Assembly (NCBI RefSeq): GCF_037975245.1 | Contig: NC_092562.1 | Span: 354,501-418,500 of the forward strand | Reading direction: 5' to 3' | DNA length: 64,000 nucleotides | From: Apostichopus japonicus | Taxonomy: Eukaryota > Echinodermata > Holothuroidea > Aspidochirotida > Stichopodidae | Made by a program: the position numbers and the translations under genes | Part shown: positions 13,522-26,523 of the stretch, in pieces | How positions within the stretch are numbered: position 1 is the first letter of the stretch | Layout of the letters: each line of letters begins with the position of its first letter | Notes under the pieces: generated by a model | Databases searched by the model: none | Told to the model about the DNA's origin: nothing | What the model saw: only the letters and a program-made list of their open reading frames with translations

Positions 13522-14543
13522 ATTGGTTGAGAGATTTAAGCGCTCACTGGCCACCACTATATATATGTACGGCTGTGTACAGGTAAGACCAATACCTCTG
13601 TCGTTACCTTTCTGAAATCATTTCATATTTTTTCATTTTCTTTCTTGTCCTTTTTTTAGAGGGAGACGGAGTGGGTAAGGGTGGGGTGATTAAAAATACG
13701 GACGGTTTCTACTGAATGCCGAAAAAGAAAGGGAGATGATTTTTGTTCTTTATATATAATACAAAATGTATTGAGTACACCTCAAGGAGGAGCCGTCTTA
13801 TATCTAGTTTCATAAAACAAAATGCACATTACACGATGACGGTTGATTACCTTTAACGGATAGCCCCGAACCTGTACCGAGTCAACTGACTGTATGCATG
13901 TACAGGTATATAATGCAAAGGACTTCTATAAGATACAAAACGCTTGACATGTTTTCGCCTCAAAGATTGCAAAGAATGAGAAAATTGAATCAACACAGCC
14001 AAAAATCTAGTTCTCCGGACTTGCATTCTTTTTTCTTTTATTTAATTCACGCGCGCTTTTAAGTCAGTCTGTGCGAAGTCTGTGTTCGACCAACCACAAG
14101 AAAACAAAGAAAAGAGGAGAAAGATTCGTTTTAGACGTGCCGCAGATAGAGTGTCAACGAATTTGTCTTTTCAGACATGCTCTGCAGGGTAATAGCTACG
14201 TCATGTTATTAAGGCTCTGGTTTGGATCAATATTGTAGATAGCTGAGAGCAAAAGTACAGTTTTAGGTTACATGTACTACCGACTCCGTGCAGCTGACAA
14301 TAAGCTTATAGACTATTAAATGTAACTGCATCGACTTCCAAGGCCATGGCTAGGTATTGGTTGTAAACAAGATTTGCTTTCAATATTGTTATAAACAAAG
14401 ATACCTTAACATATCATTTGATACCGTATAATTTTATATACCAAACAATTATGTTTCTTCTCTTTACTGAAATCAAAATGTTTGCTCCCTGATTAGATGA
14501 CAACAATTCGGCCATGTGATCACAATCATATGTAAATTCAACT

Positions 14544-14822
14544 GTGTTGGTGTGGTGTTGTTGTGGTGGTGGTGTTGTTGTGATGATGGTGTTGTGGTGG
14601 TGGTGGTGTGGTGGTGGCGTTGTGGTGGTGTTGTGGTGGTGTTGGTGTGGTGTTGTTGTGGTGGTGGTGTTGGTGTGGTGTTGGTGGTGTGGTGGTGGTG
14701 TTGTGGTGGTGGTGTTGTGGTGGTGTTGGTGTGGTGTTGGTGTGGTGGTGGTGGTGTGGTGGTGGTGGTGTGGTGGTGGTGTTGTTGTCGATGTTGTGTT
14801 GTTTTTGTTGTTGTTGTTGTTT
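14544..14822. repeat. GGT/GTT trinucleotide-rich array
   Basis: An irregular GTG/GTT/GGT array with a TTG run at its end. Plus-strand frames give Val/Trp/Cys/Gly runs and minus-strand frames His/Thr/Pro runs. The 186-codon minus-strand frame (14414-14974) runs through it, but its flanks do not look like a protein. Confidence 0.9.
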
Positions 14823-15879
14823 AGTGTATTATGAAGTTTTCGGGAAGTACGAGATTTCACTTCACTGATGAACTTTAGAAAATTTCCTCTCTTACACTTA
14901 GAAGAGAAATACGGACTTAAAAAAAAACAGTGCACTATTAAAGATACTGTACTGGACTGCTGAGCAAATGACATCTTTGATCTTATCTTAAGGGAAGTTT
15001 TCGATGTATTTAAGCATGTCGTAAAGAGGTGGACATCTTGAACACTGCTGTGAGAAGAATAAAGACATTATGATATTATGTCTTTATTATACATACTTTA
15101 CTACGACGTATCAACATTACCTGTTTACCATGCATGTTAACCTCTCTGGAAGGATTGGGTATTAAAACGAGATATCAGTTTCTAATAAGTGCTTTGCTGG
15201 TTTTATTGAATAACGGCATAATTATAAACTCGACGGTATCTTTTGCGTGTATAATGAAAAAGAGATAAATATTTGCACGGAAAAAATATTAATATACGGG
15301 TTCGGTTGGAGTATCGTACAAAGGATAAAGAATAGATAAAATGTATAGAATAAATAATAATAATGTCAACCAGAAGTAAAGGATTTAATTAACAAAGATA
15401 TATACATTGGATAATGAAATGATTGTTGAAACAAAAGATTCGCAAAGGAAATTTGAATTCTATTAAACACGGGTATGCAGTAAAACAATTCAGCATTTAC
15501 AAGAGACAGTTAAAGAGAGAAACTCAAAGAGAGAAGAAGCTAACCACAACCATCGCCATTGGTCTCGGTGATACCACATCAATCAACGTGGGCTTCATAT
15601 GCGCGCGCAAGCGCGTGGGTGTGTTTGGTGTCTTTTTTAATTAATGACATGTTCACTTTCAGTAAAGGAAATGTTTTTGCAAATGCTGCATCTAAACAAT
15701 TGAACCTCTTTACGTGACCTTAATGATATTATAGTATTTGGTTGAATATCAACACTTTTCATATTTTACATTAAGAAATATGACAAGAAGAGTTACTCAA
15801 CGGTTCCAAGGCGGAATTTTATTTCTACTCGTACTCATGTTGTTGTACTCGCTTTATTTATGTATTTATGATTTATTTT

Positions 15880-15960
15880 TTTTTCAACTTTATTTTGAGA
15901 GGGTATAACTCGGTTAGCCGATGCTAATCTTCCCCGAGGCCCTCTGATATATAATTGTTA
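15880..15960 (-). mobile_element. Candidate 3' tail of a non-LTR retrotransposon (antisense)
   Basis: On the minus strand the sequence runs GGCCTCGGGGAAGATTAGC, CGGCTAACCGAG, TATACCCTCTCAAAATAAAG and then A-rich sequence with AATAAA words. This is the look of a LINE or SINE 3' end. No reverse-transcriptase frame is attached. Confidence 0.35.
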
Positions 15961-16072
15961 TAAAACAAAAACATTAGTGAAAAATGCAATAATAATATTG
16001 AATGTAAGAACACGATTACAAGTCTAGTAATGATATCATGAGGCTGTAGACTGGTATATATGACCTGTAACC

Positions 16073-16612
16073 AATTCTGTCAGCCGATACTTATAGCTGG
16101 TACAGCAACTACTCTTAATTTCCCACACCGTGCATCAGTAAGTACTACTTTGTGTTCGCAACATGGTATCTTGTGTTACAGGTGGCACTGTAACAACTGC
16201 AAAGCTGTTAACTTGTTCCCGTGTATAAGACAAAGATCTGCGCGAGTGGATAAGGAGTCTATATGAAGATGAGAATGCCTACGAGATGAAGTATAGGAGG
16301 TACGGTACCGCTTCGATTCCAGTTCACATGCTCCTCTCTTAAAATTACGCCAATTCGTCATGCCGAGAACGAAGAAAGGCCATGTTCTGGTATAGGTCTC
16401 CTTATAGCATAAAACGACTAGATACGACTTCATGTTAGAATCGCGTATTAATGAACTCGCACTAAATGGTTGGTATACAGCAACTAAACTGTTCATGTCC
16501 CACAACCGTGCATCAGTAATTACTACTTTGTGTTCATAACACGTTAAAATGTGTTACAAGACATACAAAATATAGTTACTGAACCAGCTATGAGTATCGG
16601 CTGATTCTGTAC
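16073..16612. repeat. Inverted-repeat module with internal direct repeat
   Basis: The left end (CAGCCGATACTTATAGCTGG, 16081-16100) is matched inverted at 16575-16605 (CCAGCTATGAGTATCGGCTG). Between them CCGTGCATCAGTAA-TACTACTTTGTGTTC occurs twice, near 16130 and 16507. It is probably a nonautonomous DNA element or a nested pair of them. Confidence 0.5.
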
Positions 16613-18069
16613 ACATTCGGCTTCGATATCTGACTTTACAGTCTGACCTACTTACTTTGTATACCGGTACTATATATAGTGGCCAACTTTCATGAATTAT
16701 CAGCCATGATTTGAATCTGCCTGTTATTGACATAATTTGTTCAGACAAGTTAAACCCTCGGAACAAACCTTTCTTTGACTTTCACAAGTACTCTGGTCAA
16801 ACTTCGTTCTTTCTTTTAAGAGACGGGGGAAAGAGGGACTGGCTTAACATAGGAAAAATAAAGACTTTTAAAGTTACATACGGTATAAGTCCTTTGAAAT
16901 CTAGTACACAGATCATTAACATTCCCTGTAAATGCAATCTTTAATCCTGTGAAATGAATTACTCTTATTCCTAACCAAAGTCACCCTAACCCATCATCTC
17001 AATTCGAGACAAATTTACATTCGGGGTTTTAGTATTTTTTTTTTCTCGATGAAGTATACAATTTTTAATCACATAGCTGTTCAAAGATCAGGACTTTGTT
17101 ATAAAAGATCGCATAAATGATAGATTTAAAGAATGGACAATAAATCGAGGACCTGACAGGTTAATACACCATACACCTGGTGTAAAATGTAGACTACAGT
17201 AATTATCTACAGTGATTATCTAAAATCCGGGATATCTTGTACGTTTAATACGGACTCTTTTAAAGTAACAGGAATTCTAAGTCGATTTTGATTTATATTC
17301 CGTTGGTAAGATCGAAATGTAGAATTGCTTCATAGTGTTTTCTCAACAAAGGTTAAGATTTATTACGTCCGTCCTAAGTGCACTTAATCCTGGGACAGAT
17401 TATGTTAACTTAATTCAGTACACCTTTGGTATTTCACGAAATGAGACTTGGCTTAAACTTGTTCTCGACTTCAACATCAGGCTGTCAGGAGTGAGAAAAA
17501 AAAAGATTATCGGACGTATTTAGAAAAACATGCCGGATTAATATACGCAAGACAAATATGGCATAATAAGCCTATCGACTATAAGGAATATATATACCGA
17601 AGGGAGCTTGCGTGCATGGTTGCTTTAAATAAAATAATTAAAAAGTATCCGTTTGGGTTCTTTGTATAACTACAGATGTGGCAAGTAAACCTAGTATTCT
17701 TTATGGGAAAACGATTAGCATGTGGATTAGTTTCTCAAATTACTGGTGTTACTTAACCTTATCGACAACAGTATATAGGCTATATATATATATATACCCT
17801 ATTGCATACATGGATGTCATGGATGTTTTTGGCCCGTGACGTTACACTTAATGTACTTTGGTAAGGTGTTCCCTCATGGATCAGTTACAATGGTAATAAG
17901 CGTATACAGAGACCAACGTGCGTATAGTTTTGCTTGTGGAGGCACTGAAGGTCCCCGTTTTGACCTGCTTTTAGGCACATGTTTAGACACTTTTGAATAC
18001 GGTAAGTGAAGAATCAATCAATAGTGATTACAGTTGGTTCCTTACGCCGTGTCTATAGTGCACACTCCA

Positions 18070-18103
18070 TGGAGTTGTTCGGTTGTTCCCATAATAACTC
18101 CCT
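18070..18103. repeat. GGGAGTTGTT palindrome, diverged copy 2
   Basis: It reads ATGGAGTTGTTCGGTTGTTC followed by CCATAATAACTCCCTGG. The right side matches copy 1 with one change, and the left side carries a short insertion. Confidence 0.5.
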
Positions 18104-18844
18104 GGTACACCTTCATGAACCCATTTTACTCGGCCTAAACTAGTCCCATCTTTCCATAACCTTTCCATATACAAAAATTCCAAATGATACTTTTTTTCTT
18201 TCTTGTAATGCTCTCGGGGATTTTGGCTAACCTGTCAGCATGTGGACTTCATTGACCTTATGAATTTGTTCATTGCAAAATAACATAGACAAAACAGCCG
18301 ACTATGTAGTGAAAGTAATGGTATTATGTTCGTGTCTATGTAGTGTTATCGTTTTATCTTTTGTTACTAAGACCAACCAAAAGTGCATTTATATATTAGG
18401 GTAAGATAATATTCGTGAAAACATTCACCTCTGTTTTTCTCGAAATTACTGTCCAATTTTGATGGTATTTTATTTCGACATAAAAACTGATCATCGCATT
18501 TTCTTCAGTCGTGGAGAGAGTTGGAACCTTCGGCACGACCACGATCTGTTATCAATCATTCGCAAATTCTAGGATTTCGCCTTGTAGAGAGTACATGAAC
18601 TCTCAGATGTCTAACTGTCGCTGCAAGTTATTCGCAGTTTAGAGTTTTTGAGTGCTTGAACATCGGCATTATATGAGTATTCAAAGGCACACACAGTATA
18701 GCACTTGCATGAACGAGACACGAGACACACGGAGTACCCACACGATACAACACCACATCTAGAACACAGCGACTATACTGTAAATTTTAATAAACGTTAA
18801 GTTTTGTACGTACACAAACAGTTAAAACTGGATCGTGCTATATA

Positions 18845-18990
18845 TCGGTGGTAGTGCTATTAGGATTACATAAAAGAACTGAGGATAGGCCTACATGTAT
18901 GTGTAATCCCAACAAATCCAGTTTGATGCATTTGTTGGGATTACACATATCCTCGGTTCTTATGTAATCCTAATAGCACATGCTGCCGAT
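18845..18990. repeat. Fold-back element
   Basis: GTGCTATTAGGATTACATAA (18854-18873) is matched inverted near 18960-18979, and TGTGTAATCCCAACAAAT (18900-18917) by ATTTGTTGGGATTACACA (18929-18946). The two arms are offset by a small insertion carrying TAGGCCTA. Nearly the whole 146 bases could fold into one long hairpin. Confidence 0.7.
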
Positions 18991-20449
18991 TTATCAGATG
19001 TATCAGCACCATCAAGTTATCAATCTGCTACAAATAGTTTTTTTCTTAAAGATTTATATAGTAGTGACTGTAATCTCTATGTGAATCGGTTGCGAAATAT
19101 GAAAATGTAGCCCCTCCCCCTCCCCCAAATGTGTTGATCTCTTGCATATATACTCGTTTCACAAATGTTTTGCTGAAAGTATTGACACTGAATAAAGAAA
19201 TATTAGTCTTTCTGAAAAGTATTACGTTCCATGTAAAGGAGTGACAATGCGTTATAGTTTGAATGTAGTTCTATACTATTATATTTAGGTTATTATCATT
19301 GATGATACCAGTTGCGCGATATTACGAGGGTTTAACAATGTCATGCATTGCATCAAAACCGTACTTCGTACCACTCATTGTACGTATCCGCGTTGGAAAA
19401 AAAACGTATGCAATTAAGATTTCTCACCTTAATGATAAATATATAATATTGAAGCCATCATTCGTGGAACTGTGACAAGAATCCTAATTTGAAGTACATT
19501 GCAACCACCGGCCATATGGTATTGCTTACCTGGGTAGTCATAAATTTGGTGACAAAAATAGACGTAAATATGTGATGGGTATAGGTGAATATAAAAATGT
19601 CACTCGGTAACCAATTAATAACGAGAGTTGCTTTGAAATTGATAAGCAAGCGAGGAATGATACTAAGAAATGTCAAGGAGAAATCTTCCGTTCATACATG
19701 TGTCTGACAGAACATGAAAATTCGGCGGTATGAATACTTAATATCGTAGAAGAAAGGGAAAGATTTATATGAGTGTATATATATATGACTGATTTAGCAG
19801 GCGGTATAAAAATATATGTGAAGAATTTGGATTGATTAGAAATAATGAAAATATTAACTGCTATACTACACTGTAGTAGCGTGCAATCAGTATAGGGACA
19901 TAGAATAAAGCTGATAGTCTTTATCACGCTTTTGCAGTATATATAGACTTACTTTCCATGATGACGTCACTAACTCAGTAAGTTGCCAGGTGCATTCATC
20001 TAAATTTTATCAAAATTTCAAATGAATTTGTATATATATCTACTACACGGTACAAGATATATTTTCGAATGTTTTTGTAACCTAAAGATGCACACGATCC
20101 CTAACTAATTTAATCAACAATGAACTTCAGCCACCGGAACATTCCTTTATATGGAGCCAATATGGGAAACGTGTTCTCATGCGCATGTCCAGTAGTATAC
20201 ATGTGATGGAGGCATGTATAAATAAATTCAATGATATCTTACAAAGAAGGATACGTTTGATAGTGACATTTCATGTTGGAATGGATATTTCGGAACAGAC
20301 CTTTGCTCGATGTACATTGAACTTCATCCACCTGAGGAGTATCCCTTTAAATGAGCCTTAAAGTCTCGATATTTTTATAGCCAAAGAAAAATGAGGACGA
20401 AGTAAAAAGAGAAGAAATGTCTGGTTTCCAAGATATTTACCTTTAAGAT

Positions 20450-20640
20450 ATGCTCAATATTTGGTTATGCTTCTTTCAAGGCTTATCCCTCAGTATATAC
20501 AGGCATACTTTGTTTCATAAATTGTTATAACTCAAACTAAAAGATGATCTTATTGATAACTTCATATAAACAACAGAACGTCCCTTAAATGACATTCAAC
20601 TTAATTTTTCCTTAATTGGCAAATTTGTAATACATGTAAA
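20450..20640. repeat. Dispersed repeat family A, copy 2
   Basis: The order of words matches 1120-1350: GGTTATGCTTCTTTCAAGGC, TTATAACTCAAACTAAAAGA, then ACTTCATATAAACAACAGA and a TTTGTAATACATGTAAA tail. Confidence 0.45.
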
Positions 20641-21649
20641 TATATCATGAAAGGTATTAAAGACATTCAACTTCATGTGTCCTAACAACTCCCCCCCCCT
20701 CCACCACCCCCTCCAACCATGTGTGTTTCCCTATACATATCAAAAACAATGTTGTGCCTAAAAGTTATTCTTTTAAAGCAAATTTAACTTATTGCTGTTA
20801 GAAATTTCTTAGTAATTCAAATTTATCAGAAAAGTTTAATAACTAAGTATGGTAACTATATCTTTTACCTTTTTTTTCTTGAACTTTCTCCAGGTCGATT
20901 ATGTTGTAAATAATATGATGTCAAGATTCGGCATATCTGTTATAAGCTACTAAACGACATAGGGCCTACATAATAACGGATGCATAATTGAGATTGCTTC
21001 CTCTTTCAAAGCTCCATTACATATATATACGTGCACTTTAATTTGTACGGCAAGGCATTCTTGCGTTTAAACAAATGTATTTATTTTCACATCTATTTGA
21101 GTTATTCTCATGTTTCCTATGGGGAGCTAATGACGTGTTTAGATGCGGTTTATGATTCTTGTGTATCTGTTGCATACTATATAGTTCAGCGAACTTCCCA
21201 CACAGTTCGAAAATGACACCCTTTGCACTACCATATTTATTTCAAGGAACATTCTTAAAAGCGCACTCCGTCTCAAAAAGACTCCTCTGTCGCGATAAAC
21301 CGACAGATGGCGACAGTCACATTTGAATGATGTTTTTAATTCAAATTGCCATGTAGACCGTGTAAACGAGTTATTGCTGTTAAGCTATCCGGCGAATCTT
21401 TCCGGTATAATGACATTTTGAATTAGAGTTTTACAAACGTGTTTTCTTTATAAGAGAACGTTAAGTGGTATCTACTATACTTCTCATTGGTACTAACGGG
21501 ATTAAGTCTTCTTTTAATATCAATAGACTACTTCTCATTGGCTAAAATCTAAACGAGTTAATTCTTCATAGAAAGTGTTTCCCTTTCTCCAACAAAATTT
21601 CGATTACGTGTCATTGTTTTTCACGCATTTATTTTATTTTTCAGTATGA

Positions 21650-21712
21650 ACAGGTATTAATCCAGTGGAAAATCAAATAAATCAAATCAAATCAAATCAA
21701 ATCAAATCTTGC
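21650..21712 (+). repeat. Short (AAATC)n tail
   Basis: About six copies of AAATC follow AATCCAGTGGAAAATCAAAT. It could be the tail of a truncated retroelement or a simple pentanucleotide microsatellite. Confidence 0.5.
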
Positions 21713-21891
21713 CTCTTGAAAGCAGCTGATGTCATATTTGGTGAGAGGTTTTCGGAGAGGTTTTATCAAACCAATTGAGTATTAGTTTTATTTATAAACA
21801 AAATAAGTTGTAACAAATCAAACTGATCTTAGTGGACTTTACTATCAAATGAACATTACAAATGTAGTGTATATGGGTATGCATAGTATTG

Positions 21892-22271
21892 CAAGGGCGT
21901 AGGAACCGGGGGGGGGGCTGGGGGGGGGGGGGGCGCCAGCCCCCCCCCAGTGAAAAATGTGGAGGGGCGGAAGTATCATTCCGCCCCCCCGGTTCGCAAG
22001 TCAGAAAACCCCTTTTTCATTTCCAAATGAGAAAAAAAAATCTCATTTGGAGCACCAAATTGCATCTAAGGCCAGGTGAAAATACAAAATTAAGTTTACA
22101 AAATGGAGTGGGTGTTGAAGTGTGCTATATTGCACCAAATTGCATCTGAGGCCACCTGGAAATGCAAAAAATTCCAAAGGGGAGGCGGACACCCCCTCCC
22201 CTTAGACCCCTCCCCCAGGCTGACCATCAGTTTTCAGCCCCCCCACTCAAAAGTACCTTCCTACGCCACTG
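21892..22271. mobile_element. hAT-type MITE, copy 2
   Basis: This 380-bp element is the same family as 1461-1821, in the same orientation, with shared internal words such as GTATCATTCCGCCCCCC and CTCATTTGGAGCACCAAAT. It carries a perfect 8-bp duplication TAGTATTG at 21884-21891 and 22272-22279. Compared with copy 1 it has about 17 extra bases near 22177 and longer G runs. No transposase is encoded. Confidence 0.87.
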
Positions 22272-22783
22272 TAGTATTGGTGTGTAAGCATATATTCATA
22301 TGAAGAGTAAATAAGTATTCTTTTCTCGCTTAAAGTTTTTCTTTTCACGTTTTCTTCAATATTCGAAGGTAAAAGATTGTCTACAAACTAGTCAAGCTAA
22401 TTAATTGCATTGTTATACGGGATTTTAGTATCGCATATTGTCAGAAACAGTTTCGTCAAATATTGCAAGAAACTGCTTGAAGGAAGAAACCGTATTTGCA
22501 AGCCCTAAAGGTAGTCACGAAGATACTGGGATGTCAAGAAAAAAATCAAATCTAATTTCCAACGATTCATGTCATTACACAGCTAGAAATACCAAAATGT
22601 AGGACGGGGTAATGTAACAAAAATCCGGAGCAGCTGTAGGCTATAGCGACATCAGTATTCCAGAAAAATAGTTTTCTTTTTAAATCTTCATAAATTTTAA
22701 GGACTCCCAAACTATGTTCACGAACGGTAATAATAAATGTGGAAAGATGACCAATTGGTAGGTCATAAAACACACACACATAA

Positions 22784-22921
<138 letters not shown>

Positions 22922-22937
22922 TATATGTATATATATA

Positions 22938-24579
22938 GGGGCCCGGGAAAAAATATCGGATAAAGTATATTGTATTCTTTTTTTATAATAATACACTTAA
23001 AGAAACATGGCGAGTGCAATAGGGGACTGGGTGACATAATTGTCCTCATGCGCTGGCCTCGCTTTCGTCTCCTCTGCCTGAATCAACCCATGTAAAGGAT
23101 TAAACTTGACCCACACAATGGTTGAATTGTTGTCATGCAACAAAATAGACCAAAAGACTAATATCTATGGAACGCCATGTGGTTCAAATTGTGTAAGTTG
23201 AGAAGTATCAGTATGTCAGGCAATGTATATCAGGGTTTCGGAATGCTGCTGATGTTACCTTGTTTTTGACATACTGGTATATAGGTTTTCTTCTCAACAT
23301 TTTCGAATCAGATGCATGGCATTCCGCACTAGTCATCTCTTCGCTGTGGACAGATCAATTTATACAGTATAGCCACTTACTGCAATGGTACTATATACTT
23401 AACCAATTAGTTTTTAACTTGAAAGAGAAATCCAGACTTATGCCGTATCCTTAGAGAGAGATATAGGCCTACATTCATATTCTGGTAATCAACATGTGAG
23501 AAACCGAACTCACAGCATCGTACATGCACATAATAATAAATGATACCACACGTTTCCCACCTTTAGAAAAAAATGAGCAATAATTTGTCTGAAATTTATC
23601 TCTACTTTAAAATCTTTTCCCATATGCTTATTCTTGTATCATTCAGATTTTCGTCCGAATCTAATACAGTCTGTGTTTTTTTTGTGTGTTTTTTTTTCAT
23701 TCTTTTTTTCTTGAAAAAAAAAACAGTTGCCAAGTTAGTGGATAAAGCTAAATTTATTTTCACTTGTTTGTTTACTCACGGGGAGAGGAAAGGTTGTAAC
23801 AACAACAACAACAAAACATTGTATCTATATTTAAACTAAAAATGATAGCTCTTCTATAGATTGTTCAGATGGCGTGATGCTTCTTATACTTTTCAGGGAT
23901 ATTAGCTCTTTTCGTATATTAGCTGACGACCAAAGCAATATTGCTCGTACGCATGCATCTGTAATTAGATCCCCGAAGTCAATAACCGCATATGCGTAAT
24001 ACGGGTCTCTTTTATTTTCAGCATCACTAAGATTTACAAGTAACGCCCATTAATTTCATTTAACGTCTGTGATAAGTTAAATCTGTCTCAAGTTTCTAAA
24101 GCGAATCTTTCTTTTTTTCAAAAACTGTCACATCCTAGTAAATATTATTCGAGGGCCATTTCGTTAAAAGCAATCGTTCACATTTAATTTTCGAAGCCCA
24201 TTTTGAGAAATTAAAGTTCGTAAATGAGAACTGAACGGCGGCATCGAGTAATGTGCACGTTTAAATAAGCCGACAATCATATCGGTAATCTGCCTAGCTT
24301 GTTAGTAATTGGAAGTTGTTGCACAGCTGAACGGACAAGAGACTTTTCTTCTTTTACACGGAAAGACAGGCAATGAAAAATGCGAGCATTAAATATATTC
24401 GAAAGACATCAGAACGCGATGTATCACAAATGAGAAGTTGAGCAAAGTCTTTAATTCGAACGCAAAAATGGTACATATCCTTTATATTATACAGCTTGTA
24501 GTGGTAACGTTTGTGTGAATATATACATCATAAGTTCTTACTGCACGTGTTACTGCACGAATATATACATATATATATA
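22938..24579. other. Noncoding stretch
   Basis: Only short random-looking frames, a T-rich/A-rich stretch at 23675-23725 and an AAC run near 23800. Confidence 0.6.
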
Positions 24580-24825
24580 TTTATTTATTATTTTTGACAT
24601 ATTTCGGTTAACTCAAAGAGCATCGTCATTAATCAGTTACTACCTTAACAGGACAGGACAGGACAATTTATGACAAGCTCATTACATTTTTTTACTACTG
24701 TAACATGAAAATGACTGTTTATCTGTGTATGAATACGAAGGCTTTCATTTCCAACTTTATTACTTAGAACGTTAAATCAGTTACAAAATATTTCGAGCGT
24801 TAACACAGCTCTTCTTCAGTTGCAG
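24580..24825 (-). other. Two hammerhead-core-like motifs, possibly Penelope-like element remnants
   Basis: On the minus strand 24783-24819 reads CTGAAGA, A, GAGC, a nine-base loop, GCTC, GAAA, which has the CUGANGA - stem II - GAAA order of a hammerhead ribozyme core. About 170 bases further along the minus strand, 24587-24640 has a weaker version (GACGATG, CTC-TTT-GAG, CCGAAATATGTC). Stems I and III are not convincing, so self-cleavage is doubtful. Confidence 0.3.

Positions 24826-24828
<3 letters not shown>

Positions 24829-24877
<49 letters not shown>
24829..24877. repeat. (TA)n microsatellite
   Basis: A TA tract directly beside the second hammerhead-like motif, followed by TATTAG repeats. 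Confidence 0.95.
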
Positions 24878-24880
<3 letters not shown>

Positions 24881-25330
24881 TATTATTAGTATTATTATAA
24901 ATATCATTATTACTCTGGGTACTGACATTTGACAATACATCGACGAAACATTCATATCAAATTCTTAATTCTTGTTCTTAATATTTGTCGTCTGTTTCTT
25001 TTATATTTTTTATATTTGTTATTATTGATTTCTGAGAGAAGTCTGCGTTTATCAGTCTTCTTAATATAATTGTCAGCCATTGGCGTCTTGTTTCATTATG
25101 GATGTGAAATACCACGTGGAATGTTTTAGCATTACTAGAACGACACTTAATGTTATCGCTAATGATGAAAACAGATCTTGATATACATTAACACATTGAA
25201 TGTAAAGCTTACTTTGTTTGACGAGAAACCATTATCTCAGCTATAAATCTTCAGATATCATTTAAAAACATTAAAGGGGGGGGGGGGGTTGCTGGAATCG
25301 TCTTGTTTACTAATCTGCCTATAGCTTGTT

Positions 25331-25999
25331 TGAATTCATACTTCATACTGAATTTATACATCATACGGATTCATACTTCATACTGAATTCGTACTTCATA
25401 CTGAATTCATACTTCATAATGAATCCATACTTCATAATGAATCCATACTTCATAATGAATTCATACTTCATAATGAATTCATACTTCATACTGAATTCAT
25501 ACATCATACTGAATTCATACATCATACTGAATTCATACTTCATACTGAATTCATACTTCATAATGAATTCATACTTCATAATGAATCCATACTTCATAAT
25601 GAATTCATACTTCATAATGAATCCATACTTCATAATGAATTCATACTTCATACTGAATTCATACTTCATACATCATACTGAATTCATACATCATACTGAA
25701 TTCATACTTCATACTGAATTCATACTTCATAATGAATCCATACTTCATAATGAATCCATACTTCATAATGAATTCATACTTCATACTGAATTCATACTTC
25801 ATACATCATACTGAATTCATACATCATACTGAATCCATACTTCATAATGAATCCATACTTCATACTGAATCCATACACCATACTGAATTCATACTTCTTA
25901 CTGACTTCATACTTCATACATCATACTGAATTCATACATCATACTGAATTCATACTTCATACTGAATTCATACTTCATACTGAATTCATACTTTATACT
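25331..25999. repeat. 18-bp minisatellite, about 37 copies
   Basis: The unit is GAATTCATACTTCATACT, with GAATCC, CATCAT and AATGAA variants. Because 18 is a multiple of three, one frame on each strand stays open (162 codons on plus, 102 on minus), giving I-L-N-S-Y-F and K-Y-E-F-I-M repeats. Variants are scattered through synonymous and nonsynonymous positions alike, so I do not call it a gene. Confidence 0.93.
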
Positions 26000-26197
26000 A
26001 CCAGCTTTAATTTGATATAAACCGGACCACAATGGACTCATCATTGACTTCATGTATGTACCGTGCCTTGAAACCATGCTTCATTTTAGCTCTAATTTCA
26101 CACTTTCCTTTGACAAAATAATTCCTTGTCAACTTGGAAATAAAATATTATCGTCCAGCCTATAGCTAGGGAAGATCTTAGCCTCCTCCCTGTAGAT

Positions 26198-26523
26198 CAG
26201 GGTTTCCCTAACTTTATTCCCCCTCCCCCAAGAACCCCATGTGGATGTCTGATTTGTCCACGAACCCCCGAGACACGATCTGAGTCACTATTATACTATA
26301 ATACGTATAACGGTGCTTCGTAAATGATCAAGTTCATAGTGTAATATAAATTTTAGAGTTTGTCGATAGATACGACCTTTGTACATTAATAATTTATAAG
26401 GTATATCAGAGTTTAGTTCACAAAAAGTACTCTAGTTTTGACTTTCAGAAACGTCTCACGAACCCCCTGAGATGGACTCACTCACCCCCTGGGGGTTCAT
26501 GCACCCCAGTTAGGGAAGCCCTG
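26198..26523. mobile_element. hAT-like MITE with CAGGG termini
   Basis: The element starts CAGGGTTTCCCTAACT and ends AGTTAGGGAAGCCCTG, 16-bp inverted repeats with one mismatch. Flanks CTGTAGAT (26190-26197) and CTGTATGT (26524-26531) agree at six of eight positions, fitting a decayed 8-bp duplication. The interior is noncoding and contains a second inverted pair around CACGAACCCCC. Confidence 0.75.

Larger units (their letters stand above)
16613..20449. other. Noncoding stretch with one splice-compatible small frame
   Basis: No supported gene. The frame from ATG 17851 is open to TGA at 18005-18007 and contains a strong GTAAGTG donor at 18001 after one base of a codon, the phase that receptor exon A needs. 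Its product has no signal peptide and no recognised similarity, so it is not called as an exon. Confidence 0.4.

Noticed and set aside
14414-14974. 186-codon minus-strand frame rich in His and Thr
   Set aside because: It is a GGT/GTT microsatellite read on the other strand; the flanks do not resemble a protein.
24783-24819. Calling a functional hammerhead ribozyme
   Set aside because: Only the core order and stem II are visible; stems I and III and a cleavage site could not be shown.
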